Shown piece after piece: positions 17,501 through 24,705 of a stretch of 34,894 bases of DNA (positions are counted from its first letter, which is position 1; the number at the start of each line of letters is the position of its first letter). Both the position numbers and the translations under genes were made by a program. The notes beneath the pieces were generated by a model. That model did no database searches and was not told the origin of the DNA. It was given only the letters and a program-made list of their open reading frames with translations. The stretch is from Candidatus Methylomirabilota bacterium (GTDB taxonomy: Bacteria; Methylomirabilota; Methylomirabilia; Rokubacteriales; CSP1-6): contig DATFYA010000166.1 in assembly GCA_035315345.1 (NCBI GenBank), positions 1-34,894 of the forward strand. The letters run 5' to 3'.

Positions 17501-17781
17501 CCAAGAACCGCGTGCTCATGATTCCGAATGATAACGGCTACGGCAGTAGCAGCGGCGGCCTCGGCACCTTGATCGACGCCACCACCGGGCAGAATCGGGG
17601 CGTGTACTTCTTCAACGTGGACACGAAGGCATGGGAGTGGGAGCCCGCGCCCACGGATCGGGTGGTCTCAGGCAATGCGCTGGGCTACGACCCGAAGAAT
17701 AACGTCTTCGTCTACGTCGGGCGCAGCGTCAAGCCTGTTCAGTACTGGATTTACCGCTACAAAGCAGGCAGTGGCCGCTAA
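14506..17781 (+). CDS. secreted kelch/beta-propeller protein with Ig-like and InlB-like domains
   Basis: 1091 residues. Residues 1-25 are a Sec signal peptide (basic start, hydrophobic core, AWA before Gln26). Residues about 30-430 and about 680-1091 look like galactose-oxidase/kelch-type propeller blades (YRTGGHADGCWNGGAAFD, then TRTWSRL; later FDSKRGRLVLAGGDG and VYFFNVDTKAWEWEP). Between them lie a bacterial Ig-like domain (about 436-525, ending DAAGNSAES) and two divergent InlB-type repeats (about 534-670, each with a Cys pair). A PEY repeat follows at 816-842. Secretion is unusual for a gene inside a tail module. It may be an envelope-anchored or released lysogenic product, or a virion protein with a host-derived leader. 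The start overlaps the preceding stop. Confidence 0.65.
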   Translation: MRNRPMLRSCRVLVVLVLWPSLAWAQMPNTWTEHANSNFAEWAKTSGVDAEHRLCNPSSGVGAILGAWNSGAYHAGRKQFLVYRTGGHADGCWNGGAAFDPATRTWSRLTTASPNATPMTSANPTDDNFLVKYADGTPAAVHSYGTQVCITSGAATGLCASSGGIYWSRAGKSSPETPFLYDPTQATAATAYTERKLRPGGYGTVMAWNGTRQRAFVAGSAGAYEWEPVADVYIQLFTTTGPGTGTSAAIDEAAGRVYLLFGGGTPGTRLKYADYATASTTKYQTITTTGGEGLENLAAPGFIVAGRDEANRLRLVGLGKASVSIPNPAGGTVTGERAAIFVLLDDNLCGRGAAVACAWTRITPTNATSNLPPRPFTNGMWNKFFAHGCDLFAIVTSDKQSATQLPPSGDLGNVWSFRPDFSLPGCAPPPPPDTQPPTITLTSPALLPSGKPQVYSGALPIEGTVTDNVGVTGTTVTLDGEPITGTAIDTTTLPNGSYHTLGVRALDAAGNSAESSVEFLVFNCPVCPPPVTVIAYQLVVTKVGTGDGLVGGDGTYKAGDPVTLLSQPDSTSSSGPWTPAPCADTFAMPAYALTCTKTFTLKPTLYRLTIDIVGQGNATGGGDYEAGAAVTLAATPAQGFTFQGWSPSPCAASFPMPANALTCTATFVPQSSGPLDNVLDRTWTGFPLTVLGQSKHARLAFDSKRGRLVLAGGDGTDGSGNSYTGQNVFALDLAMSTVWQRLHGKCPPSGWVLMAPRPDDVTWGYDPKRDEGYIAPAYYGGGASGCPGVTDVKPPEPATYTAPDGTVKPKPAAGTPEYSEYVASPEYQAYLASPEYAAYVSATEKRAYVFNFDKNTWAVWNGPKPISTPPGATPGYGWGGDLHTHFGVLDPVTDKVYRNTNLCNSGGMQIIPLDGSASECLHFSFTGAPSGSWDPGNDQSAIDVQGRMIYFIARYKRALVKWSIDEKRIVEMLPMPTTWVAPHSDFGGGDFETHLAFDTKNRVLMIPNDNGYGSSSGGLGTLIDATTGQNRGVYFFNVDTKAWEWEPAPTDRVVSGNALGYDPKNNVFVYVGRSVKPVQYWIYRYKAGSGR
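16951..17031 (+). repeat. three tandem 27-base repeats (PEYxxYxxS)
   Basis: Three in-frame units at 16951, 16978 and 17005 encode PEYSEYVAS, PEYQAYLAS and PEYAAYVSA. They sit at residues 816-842 of the kelch protein, between propeller blades. The repeat is Tyr/Glu-rich and probably a flexible or surface loop. Unit number could vary by slippage. Confidence 0.7.
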
Positions 17782-17810
17782 AGAATCCACCACGGCATAG
17801 GAAAGGACTC

Positions 17811-19265
17811 ATGACGACCGCCAACTCCTCGATGGAAGGCGCACCGCCCAAGGTCCAGGTGGGGCAGGGCAATCCGGAAGCGGCGAAGTACGGCCGCCTG
17901 TGGGCCATGCCCGAGTATCGCAAAGTCGCGCCGGGGGAGACGACGGCGCAGGATTTTCTCCGCCAGGCGCGGCCGCGGCGCGGCGCCCACGTGATCGATT
18001 TCGGCTGCGGCACGGGGCGCGGCGCGCTGATGTTGGCGCTCCTGGGGGGCCTCCGGGTGACCATGGTCGACTTTGTGCGGAACTGCCTTGATCCCGAGCT
18101 CCAGGAGGCCCTGACGACGCAGGCGCACGCGCTCACGTTCGTCAAGGCCGACCTCGAGCAGCCGCTCCCGGTCGTCGCCGAGTACGGCTTCTGCTCCGAT
18201 GTCATGGAGCATATCCCGCCCGACCGCGTCGACCTCGTCCTCGATCACATCCTCAAGGCCGCGCAACACGTCTTTTTCTCCATCAGCACCGTCGAGGATA
18301 GTTGTGGCGCCCTCATCGGCGAGTCGCTCCATCTGACCGTGCAGCCGTTCGCCTGGTGGCTCCACAAGCTCGCGGAGCACGACTGCGTGATTCACTGGTC
18401 GCAGCGCGGGGAGACGTGGGCGCAGTTCTACGTCTCGGCCTGGAGTTCGGGGCGCGACATCGTCAAGACGGGCGTCCTGAACGTGGAGACCGAGCAGGCC
18501 CGGGCCAACGTGGCGGAGAACATCGCCCAGGGATGGCAGCAGGTCCATCCGCATCCGACGAATGATCTCGAGGTCATGATCGTCGGCGGCGGTCCCACGC
18601 TCGCGGCGTTCGAGGCCGAGATCATCCAGAAGCGGGCGGAGGGCGTAAAGCTGGTGACGCTCAATGGGGCGTATAACTGGGCGCTCGCGCACGGGCTGAC
18701 GCCCTCCGCGCAAATCATCGTGGATGCGCGCCCGTTCAATGCGCGCTTCACGAAGCCGGTGGTCGACGATTGCCGCTACCTGATCGCGTCGCAGTGCGAC
18801 CCGAGCGTGCTCAAGGGCCTGCCGTGGGAGCGGACCTACCTTTTCCACGCGATGTCGTCGCTGAGCGAGGACCTCCTGACCGCGCAGTACGGCCAGGAAT
18901 GGCATGCGATCCCGGGCGGGTCGACCGTCCTGCTGCGGGCGATCCCGCTCCTGCGAATGCTCGGCTATCGCCGCTTTCACCTCTACGGCTGCGACTCCTG
19001 CCTCGAGGGGGACGTGCATCACGCCTATGCGCAGCCGGAGAACGACGCCAATCTCGTCATGCCGGTGACGACGAATCCCGGAGGGCGGATCTTCTACTGC
19101 CACGGCTGGATGATCTCCCAGGCGCAGGAGCTTCTCGACCTCATCCGGATGCTGGGTGATGTGATCGAGCTCGAGATTCACGGCGACGGCTTGCTCGCCT
19201 ATCTGTTGCACACGGGGGCCGCCCTCGAGGAGGCGGTAGGGGAGTCCGAGGCAGCGCACGGCTAA
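17811..19265 (+). CDS. SAM methyltransferase fused to a DUF115 (MptE-like) domain
   Basis: 484 residues. Residues about 55-200 are a class I SAM-dependent methyltransferase: motif I VIDFGCGTGRG at 61-71, VTMVDF as the acidic motif II strand, and DVMEHIPPD near 130. Residues about 250-450 match the DUF115 / 6-hydroxymethylpterin diphosphokinase MptE-like family: VMIVGGGPTLAAFEAEI at about 256, LVTLNGAYNWAL, and IIVDARPFNARF near 302. DUF115 proteins occur with flagellin and surface glycan modification in bacteria. The substrate here is unknown; modification of a virion protein or host glycan is possible. The ATG follows AGGAAAGG. Flanks are virion genes. Confidence 0.7.
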   Translation: MTTANSSMEGAPPKVQVGQGNPEAAKYGRLWAMPEYRKVAPGETTAQDFLRQARPRRGAHVIDFGCGTGRGALMLALLGGLRVTMVDFVRNCLDPELQEALTTQAHALTFVKADLEQPLPVVAEYGFCSDVMEHIPPDRVDLVLDHILKAAQHVFFSISTVEDSCGALIGESLHLTVQPFAWWLHKLAEHDCVIHWSQRGETWAQFYVSAWSSGRDIVKTGVLNVETEQARANVAENIAQGWQQVHPHPTNDLEVMIVGGGPTLAAFEAEIIQKRAEGVKLVTLNGAYNWALAHGLTPSAQIIVDARPFNARFTKPVVDDCRYLIASQCDPSVLKGLPWERTYLFHAMSSLSEDLLTAQYGQEWHAIPGGSTVLLRAIPLLRMLGYRRFHLYGCDSCLEGDVHHAYAQPENDANLVMPVTTNPGGRIFYCHGWMISQAQELLDLIRMLGDVIELEIHGDGLLAYLLHTGAALEEAVGESEAAHG

Positions 19266-19267
19266 AC

Positions 19268-19283
19268 GCCCTCGTCCGAGGGC
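19268..19283 (+). other. GC hairpin between two genes
   Basis: GCCCTCG is followed after two bases by CGAGGGC, a perfect inverted repeat directly after the methyltransferase stop and just ahead of the next ribosome site (GGAGGAGG). No T-run follows, so it is not a standard terminator. It might slow polymerase or tune translation. Confidence 0.35.
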
Positions 19284-19301
19284 ACAGCGGAGGAGGGGAC
19301 C

Positions 19302-19766
19302 ATGGCAGCTCAGGCTTGGAAAATCTATGCGGCGGCGAAGCGCCACATCGGGCGCGGCGAGATCACGCTCCACACGGGCGTGTTCAAGATGTCGCTCCAC
19401 CGGAACAGCGCGTCCGGCACCATCACGTCGCTCTCGGCCATCTCGATCTTTTCGTCGGTCGTCGCGGAAATCAGCGCGACGGGTGGCTACGCCGCCGGCG
19501 GCCGCGCGCTCCCGGCCGCGTTCTGGACGATCGGCGCCTCGGCCACGCAGCTCAAGTTTTCCTACACAACCGCCGGCCTCATCTTCACCGCCTCCGGGGC
19601 CTCGCTGAGCAATATCCGGTATGCGCTGATCCGGAAGTCCTCGGGGTCCACGACGTCGGGACTCGCGCTCTGCTACTGCTCGCTCTCGTCGGCAGCCTTT
19701 ACCATCACCTCGCCGAATACGCTGACGATTCTCCCGGCGGCGACGGGCGTCTTTACGATGGTGTGA
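19302..19766 (+). CDS. phage virion protein, unknown role
   Basis: 154 residues. It starts with AQAWKIYAAAKRHIGRGEIT and LHTGVFKMSLHRNSA, a pattern I associate with small phage structural proteins of the type 'takes an x-value, builds a beta-sandwich'. The rest is Ser/Thr/Gly-rich beta. A strong ribosome site GGAGGAGGGG precedes the ATG. No signal peptide or membrane segment. It is the first of three virion-like genes ending in the repeat fibre. Confidence 0.6.
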   Translation: MAAQAWKIYAAAKRHIGRGEITLHTGVFKMSLHRNSASGTITSLSAISIFSSVVAEISATGGYAAGGRALPAAFWTIGASATQLKFSYTTAGLIFTASGASLSNIRYALIRKSSGSTTSGLALCYCSLSSAAFTITSPNTLTILPAATGVFTMV

Positions 19767-19865
19767 TCGACGCAAGACGGGGAACTCGCCAGATCCAAGG
19801 GACAGGACGAGCCGGTGAACCTCTCTCTGCTCGGGTTCTGCCGTTAATCGACAAGGGGGGGCGGG

Positions 19866-20522
19866 ATGGGACTCTATGAGCGGTTCACGGGCGAAGAGAG
19901 CCCGCGCATTCGGGGCCATGCGCTGGCGGCCATCCTGGGGGAAGTGGAACGCGGATTCTTGACGCTCAGTCAGGCGAGCCAAGCCCTCGGCCTGTCGGCC
20001 GGTGAGCAAACAGAAGCTCTGGCGCTCTTGAACCGCCTCGTCGCGCCGCGTGACGGCATCAGCCTCGGGGGCTTCGTCACGCTGACGAATATCGGGACGG
20101 ACTACGACACGATCGCGGCCGCGCAGGGGTTAGGGCTCGTATTGCTTCAGACGGCTGGCCTGACGCAAGTGATCTTCGGCGTGCGGGTGAATAAGATCGG
20201 CTCTGGCACGCAATCGTGGCAACTGTTCAATGATACGGACAGCCAGCAAGTGGCCGTGATCGACGATGCCGGGGCGGCCGGGATTAAGACGCTAAGTACG
20301 ACCGTCGATTTTGATCCGCCACTCGGGGCCGGCATGAAAACCATTCGGGTGCGGGCCAAGAGTACGGTCGCGCAGGATGACCCCGTGTATTTCGGGGCGA
20401 CGCTCAGCCTGCGCCGCGCCAGCAATCTCACGTCGCTGGAGCTCCACGAAGTCACGCTGCTCACCGATCCGACCGAGCCCTATTTCCCCGCGACCGCCCT
20501 GAAAGCGCGTTTAGGGGTCTGA
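19866..20522 (+). CDS. phage structural protein, helical N-terminus and beta C-terminus
   Basis: 218 residues from ATG 19866 with a GGGGGGG/GCGGG ribosome region. Residues 1-65 are helical (HALAAILGEVERGFLTLSQA, then EQTEALALLNRLVAP), perhaps an anchor or oligomerisation part. Residues 70-218 form a beta-sandwich-like domain (TLTNIGTDYDTIAAAQ, VIFGVRVNKIGSGTQSW). No enzyme motif. It is separated from its neighbours by 99 bases on the left, where I see nothing, and by a hairpin on the right. Probably a tail fibre or tip protein. Confidence 0.55.
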   Translation: MGLYERFTGEESPRIRGHALAAILGEVERGFLTLSQASQALGLSAGEQTEALALLNRLVAPRDGISLGGFVTLTNIGTDYDTIAAAQGLGLVLLQTAGLTQVIFGVRVNKIGSGTQSWQLFNDTDSQQVAVIDDAGAAGIKTLSTTVDFDPPLGAGMKTIRVRAKSTVAQDDPVYFGATLSLRRASNLTSLELHEVTLLTDPTEPYFPATALKARLGV

Positions 20523-20536
20523 GGGTGATCCCGCCC

Positions 20537-20553
20537 CGGCTCGGCGCGAGCCG
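20537..20553 (+). other. GC hairpin upstream of the repeat fibre gene
   Basis: CGGCTCG-GCG-CGAGCCG, a perfect 7-bp inverted repeat with a 3-base centre, lies 29 bases before the GTG start of the next gene and 15 after the previous stop. No T-run follows. A weak terminator, pause site or translation element is possible. Confidence 0.35.
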
Positions 20554-20581
20554 TCGCCTGACGCCGACCCCGGCCTAGCCC

Positions 20582-23218
20582 GTGGCCTTCCAAGTCTACG
20601 TCGGGACGGCCACGCTCAATTCCACGACGGGGTCGCAAACCGTCTCGCCCGCCGGCCTGAGCTTCACGCCCGTCGGCGCGCTCTTCATGGGCAATGGTGC
20701 GTCGGGCACGTCGACGCAGCCCGCAAATTGGTTCATGGGGGCCACGACTGCGGGCAGTCAATTCAATGCGGCCTTTGAGACCGAGCACGGCTCGGCCAAT
20801 TCCGATGTCGGTGCGGTCGCCAGCACCTCAGGGAGTGTGTTCCAGGGACTCGCAGATAATAACGCGATCGATTTCATCGCGTCGTTCACGTCCTTTAATG
20901 CCTCACCCGCAGGCTTCACGTTCAATATTTCCAACGCGCCCGCGACCGCCAATTACCACCTTCAGTACATCCTCTTCGGCGGCGATCTCACGATTGAACC
21001 CTTCGTCCTCAATCTCGGCGCCTCCTCGGGCAACGTCGCCAAGACCGGGCTGTCGGGTCGCCCCGCCTGCGTCATCTTCTATGGCGTCAATGCGATGACG
21101 GCCGACACGCTGGCCGCCTCCTCGGTCAGCGCGACGCCCACGACCGGGTGGATGTGTGCGGACGGGACGCAGGGGGTGGCCGGCAGTTTCCATACGGACG
21201 GTGCGGCCAACATGGTCACGAAGCGGTGGCAACGCACCGACCGCTGCATCGACCTCCGCACGAATGCCGCGGACGTGGTCAGCGCCACATTTGTCTCCAT
21301 GGATGCCAACGGGTTCACCGTCAATGCGACGGTCACGACCTCAAACGTCCGCCTATATGGGCTCGCGATCTATGGCGGCACGTGGACCGCCGGGGCCTTC
21401 GATAGCATCACGACGGTTACGACCTCTTCGGTCACGACCACGGGCGTCGCGCCGAAAGTGGTGATGATGCAGTCCTTCGGTCTGACGGCGACCACGGCGA
21501 CGCAAGCGGACGGCGACCGCGCGCTCGGCGCGGCTGACGGCACGAACCGCTTCGCCATACGGTACCTGGACCTCGACACGCTCGCGTCGTCGTCGACAAA
21601 TTGTGGGCGCCTAGAAATCAACTGCCTCTTAGCCCCAGCGGGTCAGCAACTCGACCTGACCTCGCTCGACGCGCAGGGGTTTACCTATTCCCTCGGCAGC
21701 GATGCCGCGAGTATTCAGGTCCTCTACCTCGTGGGCGGCGATGCCGCCGCCGCCTCCGCGACAATCACGCCGCCGGTCGGTGCAGTCACCGCCTCGGGTG
21801 TCGCGCCCGGCCGCGTCGAGGCGCGCTTTATCACGCCGGCGGTCGGCACGCTGACGACGACGGGCGTCGCGGCGAGCGTCTCGAGCGGAATCCTCATCCA
21901 GCCTGCCGCCGGCACGCTGGCGGTGAGCGGCGCGGCCTCGAGCATCCTGCGCGCGACGCTCATCGCGGCGCCGGTCGGGGCGCTGACGCTCACGGGGGTC
22001 GCGCCCACGGTCAACGCCGCCGTCAGCGCGACGCCTGCGGTCGGCACGATCACCCTGACCGGGCTCGCCCCGGCCGCCGTCCAAGGCCGCCTCATTACGC
22101 CCACGGTCGGGGCCGTCACGGCGACGGGCGTCGCCCCGGCGGCGGTGCAAAGCCGGCTGATCACGCCCACGGTCGGAGCGGTCGCGATCTCCGGCGTGGC
22201 TCCGACCATCCTGCAAAGCCGGCTGATCACGCCCACGGTCGGCACGCTGACGGTTGCCGGCGTCGGCCCGGTCCCCGTCCAAAACCGGCTGATCACGCCG
22301 AGCGTCGGCACGGTCACGGCGACCGGGGTTACGCCACTCCGTGACGTCGGCCTCGTGCCGAGCGTCGGCGCGCTGACGCTCACCGGGCAAGCGCCGGGCA
22401 TCGGCGGCCAGACCGCGCTGACGCCCACGGTCGGGAGCCTCACCCTAGCGGGCGCCGCGCCGAGCATCGTCACGCCGGTCAACGTCACGCCGAGCGCGGG
22501 CGCCATGACGCTCGCGGGCGTCGCCCCCGGCCGGCTGACGGATACGCGGATCACGCCCGCAACCGGCAGCCTGACGGGCGCGGGGATCGCGCCGAGTGCC
22601 GTCAGCGGAACCTTGCGCACGCCGACCCTCGGCACGGTCACGCTCGCAGGGGCCGCGCCACGCCTAGATCTCGGTCTGAGCCCGCCCGCGGGGAGCCTCA
22701 CGCTCCAAGGCCAGGCCCCGGCCCTCCGGACGCCGATCACCCTCACGCCCGCGGCGGGCGCGCTCAGCCTGACGGGCACCGCGCCGGTGACGCGCCTGGC
22801 CGTGTCGCTCACGCCCGCGGCAGGCGCGCTGGTCGTGACCGGCCTCGCCCCGATTGCGGCACTGGGCGTTGCGCGGACGCCCCAAGTGGGCACTCTGCTC
22901 GCCGCGGGGGCCACCCCCACGATTCTGGCGGGGCGGGTCCTCGTGCCCGACGCAGGCGGACTCGTCGTCCTCGGCCTCGTGCCGAGTTTCGACCAGGGCA
23001 TCCTCGCCGCCGCGGGCGCGCTCGTCCTCGCGGGCGCGGCCCCGGAGGTCGTCGACAGTGGGGCGGCCCCGCAGCCGATCCTGATCCTTTTCACGGGCGA
23101 GGCGTTCGCGATCCCCACATATCTTGCCGAGAATTTCGCCATCGCGGAGCATGTCGACGAAGCCTTCGCGGTCGGCGTCGCCCAGGACGAAACGTTTGAG
23201 ACAGGAGGAGGCCCATGA
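20582..23218 (+). CDS. large fibre-like virion protein with twenty 22-residue repeats
   Basis: 878 residues from GTG 20582; no good ribosome site is seen. Residues about 1-385 are a beta-rich virion domain (FQVYVGTATLNSTTGSQTV, FVLNLGASSGNVAKTG). Residues 396-827 are about twenty units of the form TPxVGxLTLTGxAPxxxxxRLI. A C-terminal tail carries four E-x-F motifs (GEAFAIP, ENFAIAE, DEAFAVG, DETFETG). The same repeat unit occurs four times in the gene at 9656-10219. A long, elastic fibre or spacer is the likely role. Repeats at DNA level can recombine, so length may vary between relatives. The stop overlaps the next ATG. Confidence 0.65.
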   Translation: MAFQVYVGTATLNSTTGSQTVSPAGLSFTPVGALFMGNGASGTSTQPANWFMGATTAGSQFNAAFETEHGSANSDVGAVASTSGSVFQGLADNNAIDFIASFTSFNASPAGFTFNISNAPATANYHLQYILFGGDLTIEPFVLNLGASSGNVAKTGLSGRPACVIFYGVNAMTADTLAASSVSATPTTGWMCADGTQGVAGSFHTDGAANMVTKRWQRTDRCIDLRTNAADVVSATFVSMDANGFTVNATVTTSNVRLYGLAIYGGTWTAGAFDSITTVTTSSVTTTGVAPKVVMMQSFGLTATTATQADGDRALGAADGTNRFAIRYLDLDTLASSSTNCGRLEINCLLAPAGQQLDLTSLDAQGFTYSLGSDAASIQVLYLVGGDAAAASATITPPVGAVTASGVAPGRVEARFITPAVGTLTTTGVAASVSSGILIQPAAGTLAVSGAASSILRATLIAAPVGALTLTGVAPTVNAAVSATPAVGTITLTGLAPAAVQGRLITPTVGAVTATGVAPAAVQSRLITPTVGAVAISGVAPTILQSRLITPTVGTLTVAGVGPVPVQNRLITPSVGTVTATGVTPLRDVGLVPSVGALTLTGQAPGIGGQTALTPTVGSLTLAGAAPSIVTPVNVTPSAGAMTLAGVAPGRLTDTRITPATGSLTGAGIAPSAVSGTLRTPTLGTVTLAGAAPRLDLGLSPPAGSLTLQGQAPALRTPITLTPAAGALSLTGTAPVTRLAVSLTPAAGALVVTGLAPIAALGVARTPQVGTLLAAGATPTILAGRVLVPDAGGLVVLGLVPSFDQGILAAAGALVLAGAAPEVVDSGAAPQPILILFTGEAFAIPTYLAENFAIAEHVDEAFAVGVAQDETFETGGGP
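21767..23062 (+). repeat. array of about twenty 66-base coding repeats
   Basis: Units start at 21767 and 21833 and continue at 66-base spacing (some 60-63). Identity is highest in the centre: a 31-base stretch beginning TGCAAAGCCGGCTGATCACG is identical at 22146-22176 and 22212-22242. Outer units have diverged, which suggests expansion from the middle. There are no spacers, so it is a protein repeat and not a CRISPR array. Confidence 0.85.
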
Positions 23219-23628
23219 CGGTGCGGCTTCTGGAAGGCCGGGCCGTGTGCCCGAAAGAGGTGCCGGAGGGCACCCCGTTGCGCTATACGGCGCTCTTGCG
23301 CAAGGTGACGGAGGCCGAGGCGGATGCCCCGCTTCTGCCCGCTGATCTCCTGTCGCTCACCTGCACGATCTTCTCGCTCGATAATCCCGGGCACCCTATC
23401 GTCAACAGCGTCAATCAAGTCAATATTCTCAACGCCGGGCGCGGGACGCTGGACGGGACGGGGCGGCTCGTCCTCCTCCTCGAGGACGCTGACGCGACGG
23501 TGCTCGACCAGAGCCTGGAGATCGAGCGGCACTGTGTCCGCATCGTCGGCGTGTATAACACCTCGCCGACCAGGACCTCCAAGCGCGAGCTCGAGGTGCG
23601 GGTGCGGAATCTCGCCCTGACGCCATGA
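23215..23628 (+). CDS. conserved phage protein, probably structural
   Basis: 137 residues, ATG overlapping the fibre stop, good AGGAGG ribosome site inside the fibre gene end. Strands such as LRYTALLRKVTEAEA, LTCTIFSLDNPGHPIVNSVN and LVLLLEDADATVLD with a final LEVRVRNLAL suggest an Ig-like beta-sandwich. The pattern 'initial, I-V-N-S-x-N, then beta, ending in NLA' is familiar from small phage virion proteins near fibre genes. Its exact place in the particle is unknown. The stop overlaps the next ATG. Confidence 0.55.
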   Translation: MTVRLLEGRAVCPKEVPEGTPLRYTALLRKVTEAEADAPLLPADLLSLTCTIFSLDNPGHPIVNSVNQVNILNAGRGTLDGTGRLVLLLEDADATVLDQSLEIERHCVRIVGVYNTSPTRTSKRELEVRVRNLALTP

Positions 23629-23915
23629 CGACGCGTCCGAGCTGCCACCCGGGCCGGCGCCACGCGGGCCGCGGCCTCTGCGGGGCCTGCTACCATGCCG
23701 CGCGCAAGCGTGGACTCCTCCCGCTGCTGCGGGAGTTGCCGGTCGTGCTGCGGCCGCGCCATGACTTCGAGGGGCCGCGCTTGCGTGCGGTCCCGGCGGC
23801 GTGTCCCCGGTGCGGGAATTCATGCCTCCGTCAGCACACCGGGGCCGTCGAAGTCAACTGCCCGCTCTGCGGATGGGAAGCTGCGCTGGTCGCGAGGTTC
23901 GATGGACTCCCATGA
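23625..23915 (+). CDS. small double zinc-ribbon protein
   Basis: 96 residues, ATGA overlap at the start. Residues about 7-26 (CHPGRRHAGRGLCGACYHAA) hold a His/Cys cluster like that of phage HNH-less recombination-associated zinc proteins. Residues about 60-82 (CPRCGNSCL, then NCPLCGWEAAL) form a CxxC...CxxC ribbon. It likely binds zinc and nucleic acid or protein. It marks the change from virion genes to the accessory cluster. No catalytic residue is visible. Confidence 0.6.
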   Translation: MTTRPSCHPGRRHAGRGLCGACYHAARKRGLLPLLRELPVVLRPRHDFEGPRLRAVPAACPRCGNSCLRQHTGAVEVNCPLCGWEAALVARFDGLP

Positions 23916-24304
23916 CGCGGCCACCCGGAGCCGAGGTCCTGGGGCTCACCATCACGGCGGGGATGCTCTTCGTGATGGGGGCCCTTGGCGGCCTGCTCCG
24001 GGCGCGGGTCTCGGTGACCCAACGGACATGCAGCCGACGGACGCTCGTCGATCTCCTGATGGGCGGGTGCGGCGGGGTCCTCCTCCCGATCTTCGCGCCG
24101 ATCCTCAACAAAGTCCTCTTCGACGACTTCCAGTCCTGGACGGCCGTCCAGCAGAGCGCCCTCGCGTTCTTCGTTGGCTGCGGGGGCAGCTATGTCTGGA
24201 CCCTCGTGGCCTGGCGCACGGGCCTGATCGTCACGCCCACGCAGGCGGCCGCGGCGGCGAAGCCGGGCCCGCCCGAAGAAGGCATTTTGAAGGGCCCCCG
24301 ATGA
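23912..24304 (+). CDS. small membrane protein, holin candidate
   Basis: 130 residues, ATG overlapping the previous stop. Three hydrophobic segments are seen: LGLTITAGMLFVMGALGGLL (about 10-29), LLMGGCGGVLLPIFAPIL (about 48-65) and SALAFFVGCGGSYVWTLVAW (about 82-101), with a charged loop and a polar Ala/Pro-rich C-terminus. Size and topology fit a class I-like holin. No lysin is next to it, so this remains a candidate only. The downstream gap holds a 7-codon ORF (24301-24324) that I do not call. Confidence 0.45.
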   Translation: MTRPPGAEVLGLTITAGMLFVMGALGGLLRARVSVTQRTCSRRTLVDLLMGGCGGVLLPIFAPILNKVLFDDFQSWTAVQQSALAFFVGCGGSYVWTLVAWRTGLIVTPTQAAAAAKPGPPEEGILKGPR

Positions 24305-24327
24305 CCGCGCCCTTCGTGGCATGAGGG

Positions 24328-24705
24328 GTGATCACGTGGCTCGAGGCCGGCCTCGTCCTGATGGGCGGCATGCTGCTCGGGCTCGCGGTCGCCTATCTCG
24401 TCTGGCGGCGCCTCTCCGCGCCGACCCGGCGCCACATGCGCGCCCGGGCCGCGCTCGAAGAGGCGCGCGCCCGGGCCATGCTGCGGCAGGACCTCGTGGG
24501 GCCGCGCTTCCCGCGGGTGCTCGCCCATCTGGCGCGCATTTGCGAACGGGCCGAAGCCGTCCTCGCGGAGCTCCAGGCGGAGGACTGGGGACGGGCCGAG
24601 CGCCAGCAGCGGAGCGTGGCGGGCCTCGAGGATCTCATTCGCCATTGCCGAGAACTCGAAGCAACCCTGCACCCCCCGTGGCGTCCGGATGTGGCCGGTC
24701 CATGA
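24328..24705 (+). CDS. membrane-anchored coiled-coil protein (spanin-like?)
   Basis: 125 residues from GTG at 24328. One N-terminal membrane helix (AGLVLMGGMLLGLAVAYLVW, about 7-26) is followed by a long charged helix (ARAALEEARARAMLRQDL; AERQQRSVAGLEDLIRHCRE). The topology is like an inner-membrane i-spanin or an anchored linker. No partner o-spanin overlaps it, so the spanin idea is weak. The stop overlaps the next start (ATGA), linking it to the pilin-like genes. Confidence 0.4.
   Translation: MITWLEAGLVLMGGMLLGLAVAYLVWRRLSAPTRRHMRARAALEEARARAMLRQDLVGPRFPRVLAHLARICERAEAVLAELQAEDWGRAERQQRSVAGLEDLIRHCRELEATLHPPWRPDVAGP

Noticed and set aside
17778-20009. Leftward ORF of 743 residues
   Set aside because: Antisense to the methyltransferase-DUF115 gene and its neighbours, which have clear motifs. 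The antisense frame shows none.
21767-23062. CRISPR-like array
   Set aside because: Repeats are contiguous, 66-base units with no unique spacers and lie in frame within a protein.
21724-23823. Leftward ORF of 699 residues over the fibre repeats
   Set aside because: Repeats on the + strand create the open antisense frame; no domain.
24301-24324. Seven-codon ORF MTAPFVA between two membrane genes
   Set aside because: Too short, and no pattern; most likely chance or a coupling relay.
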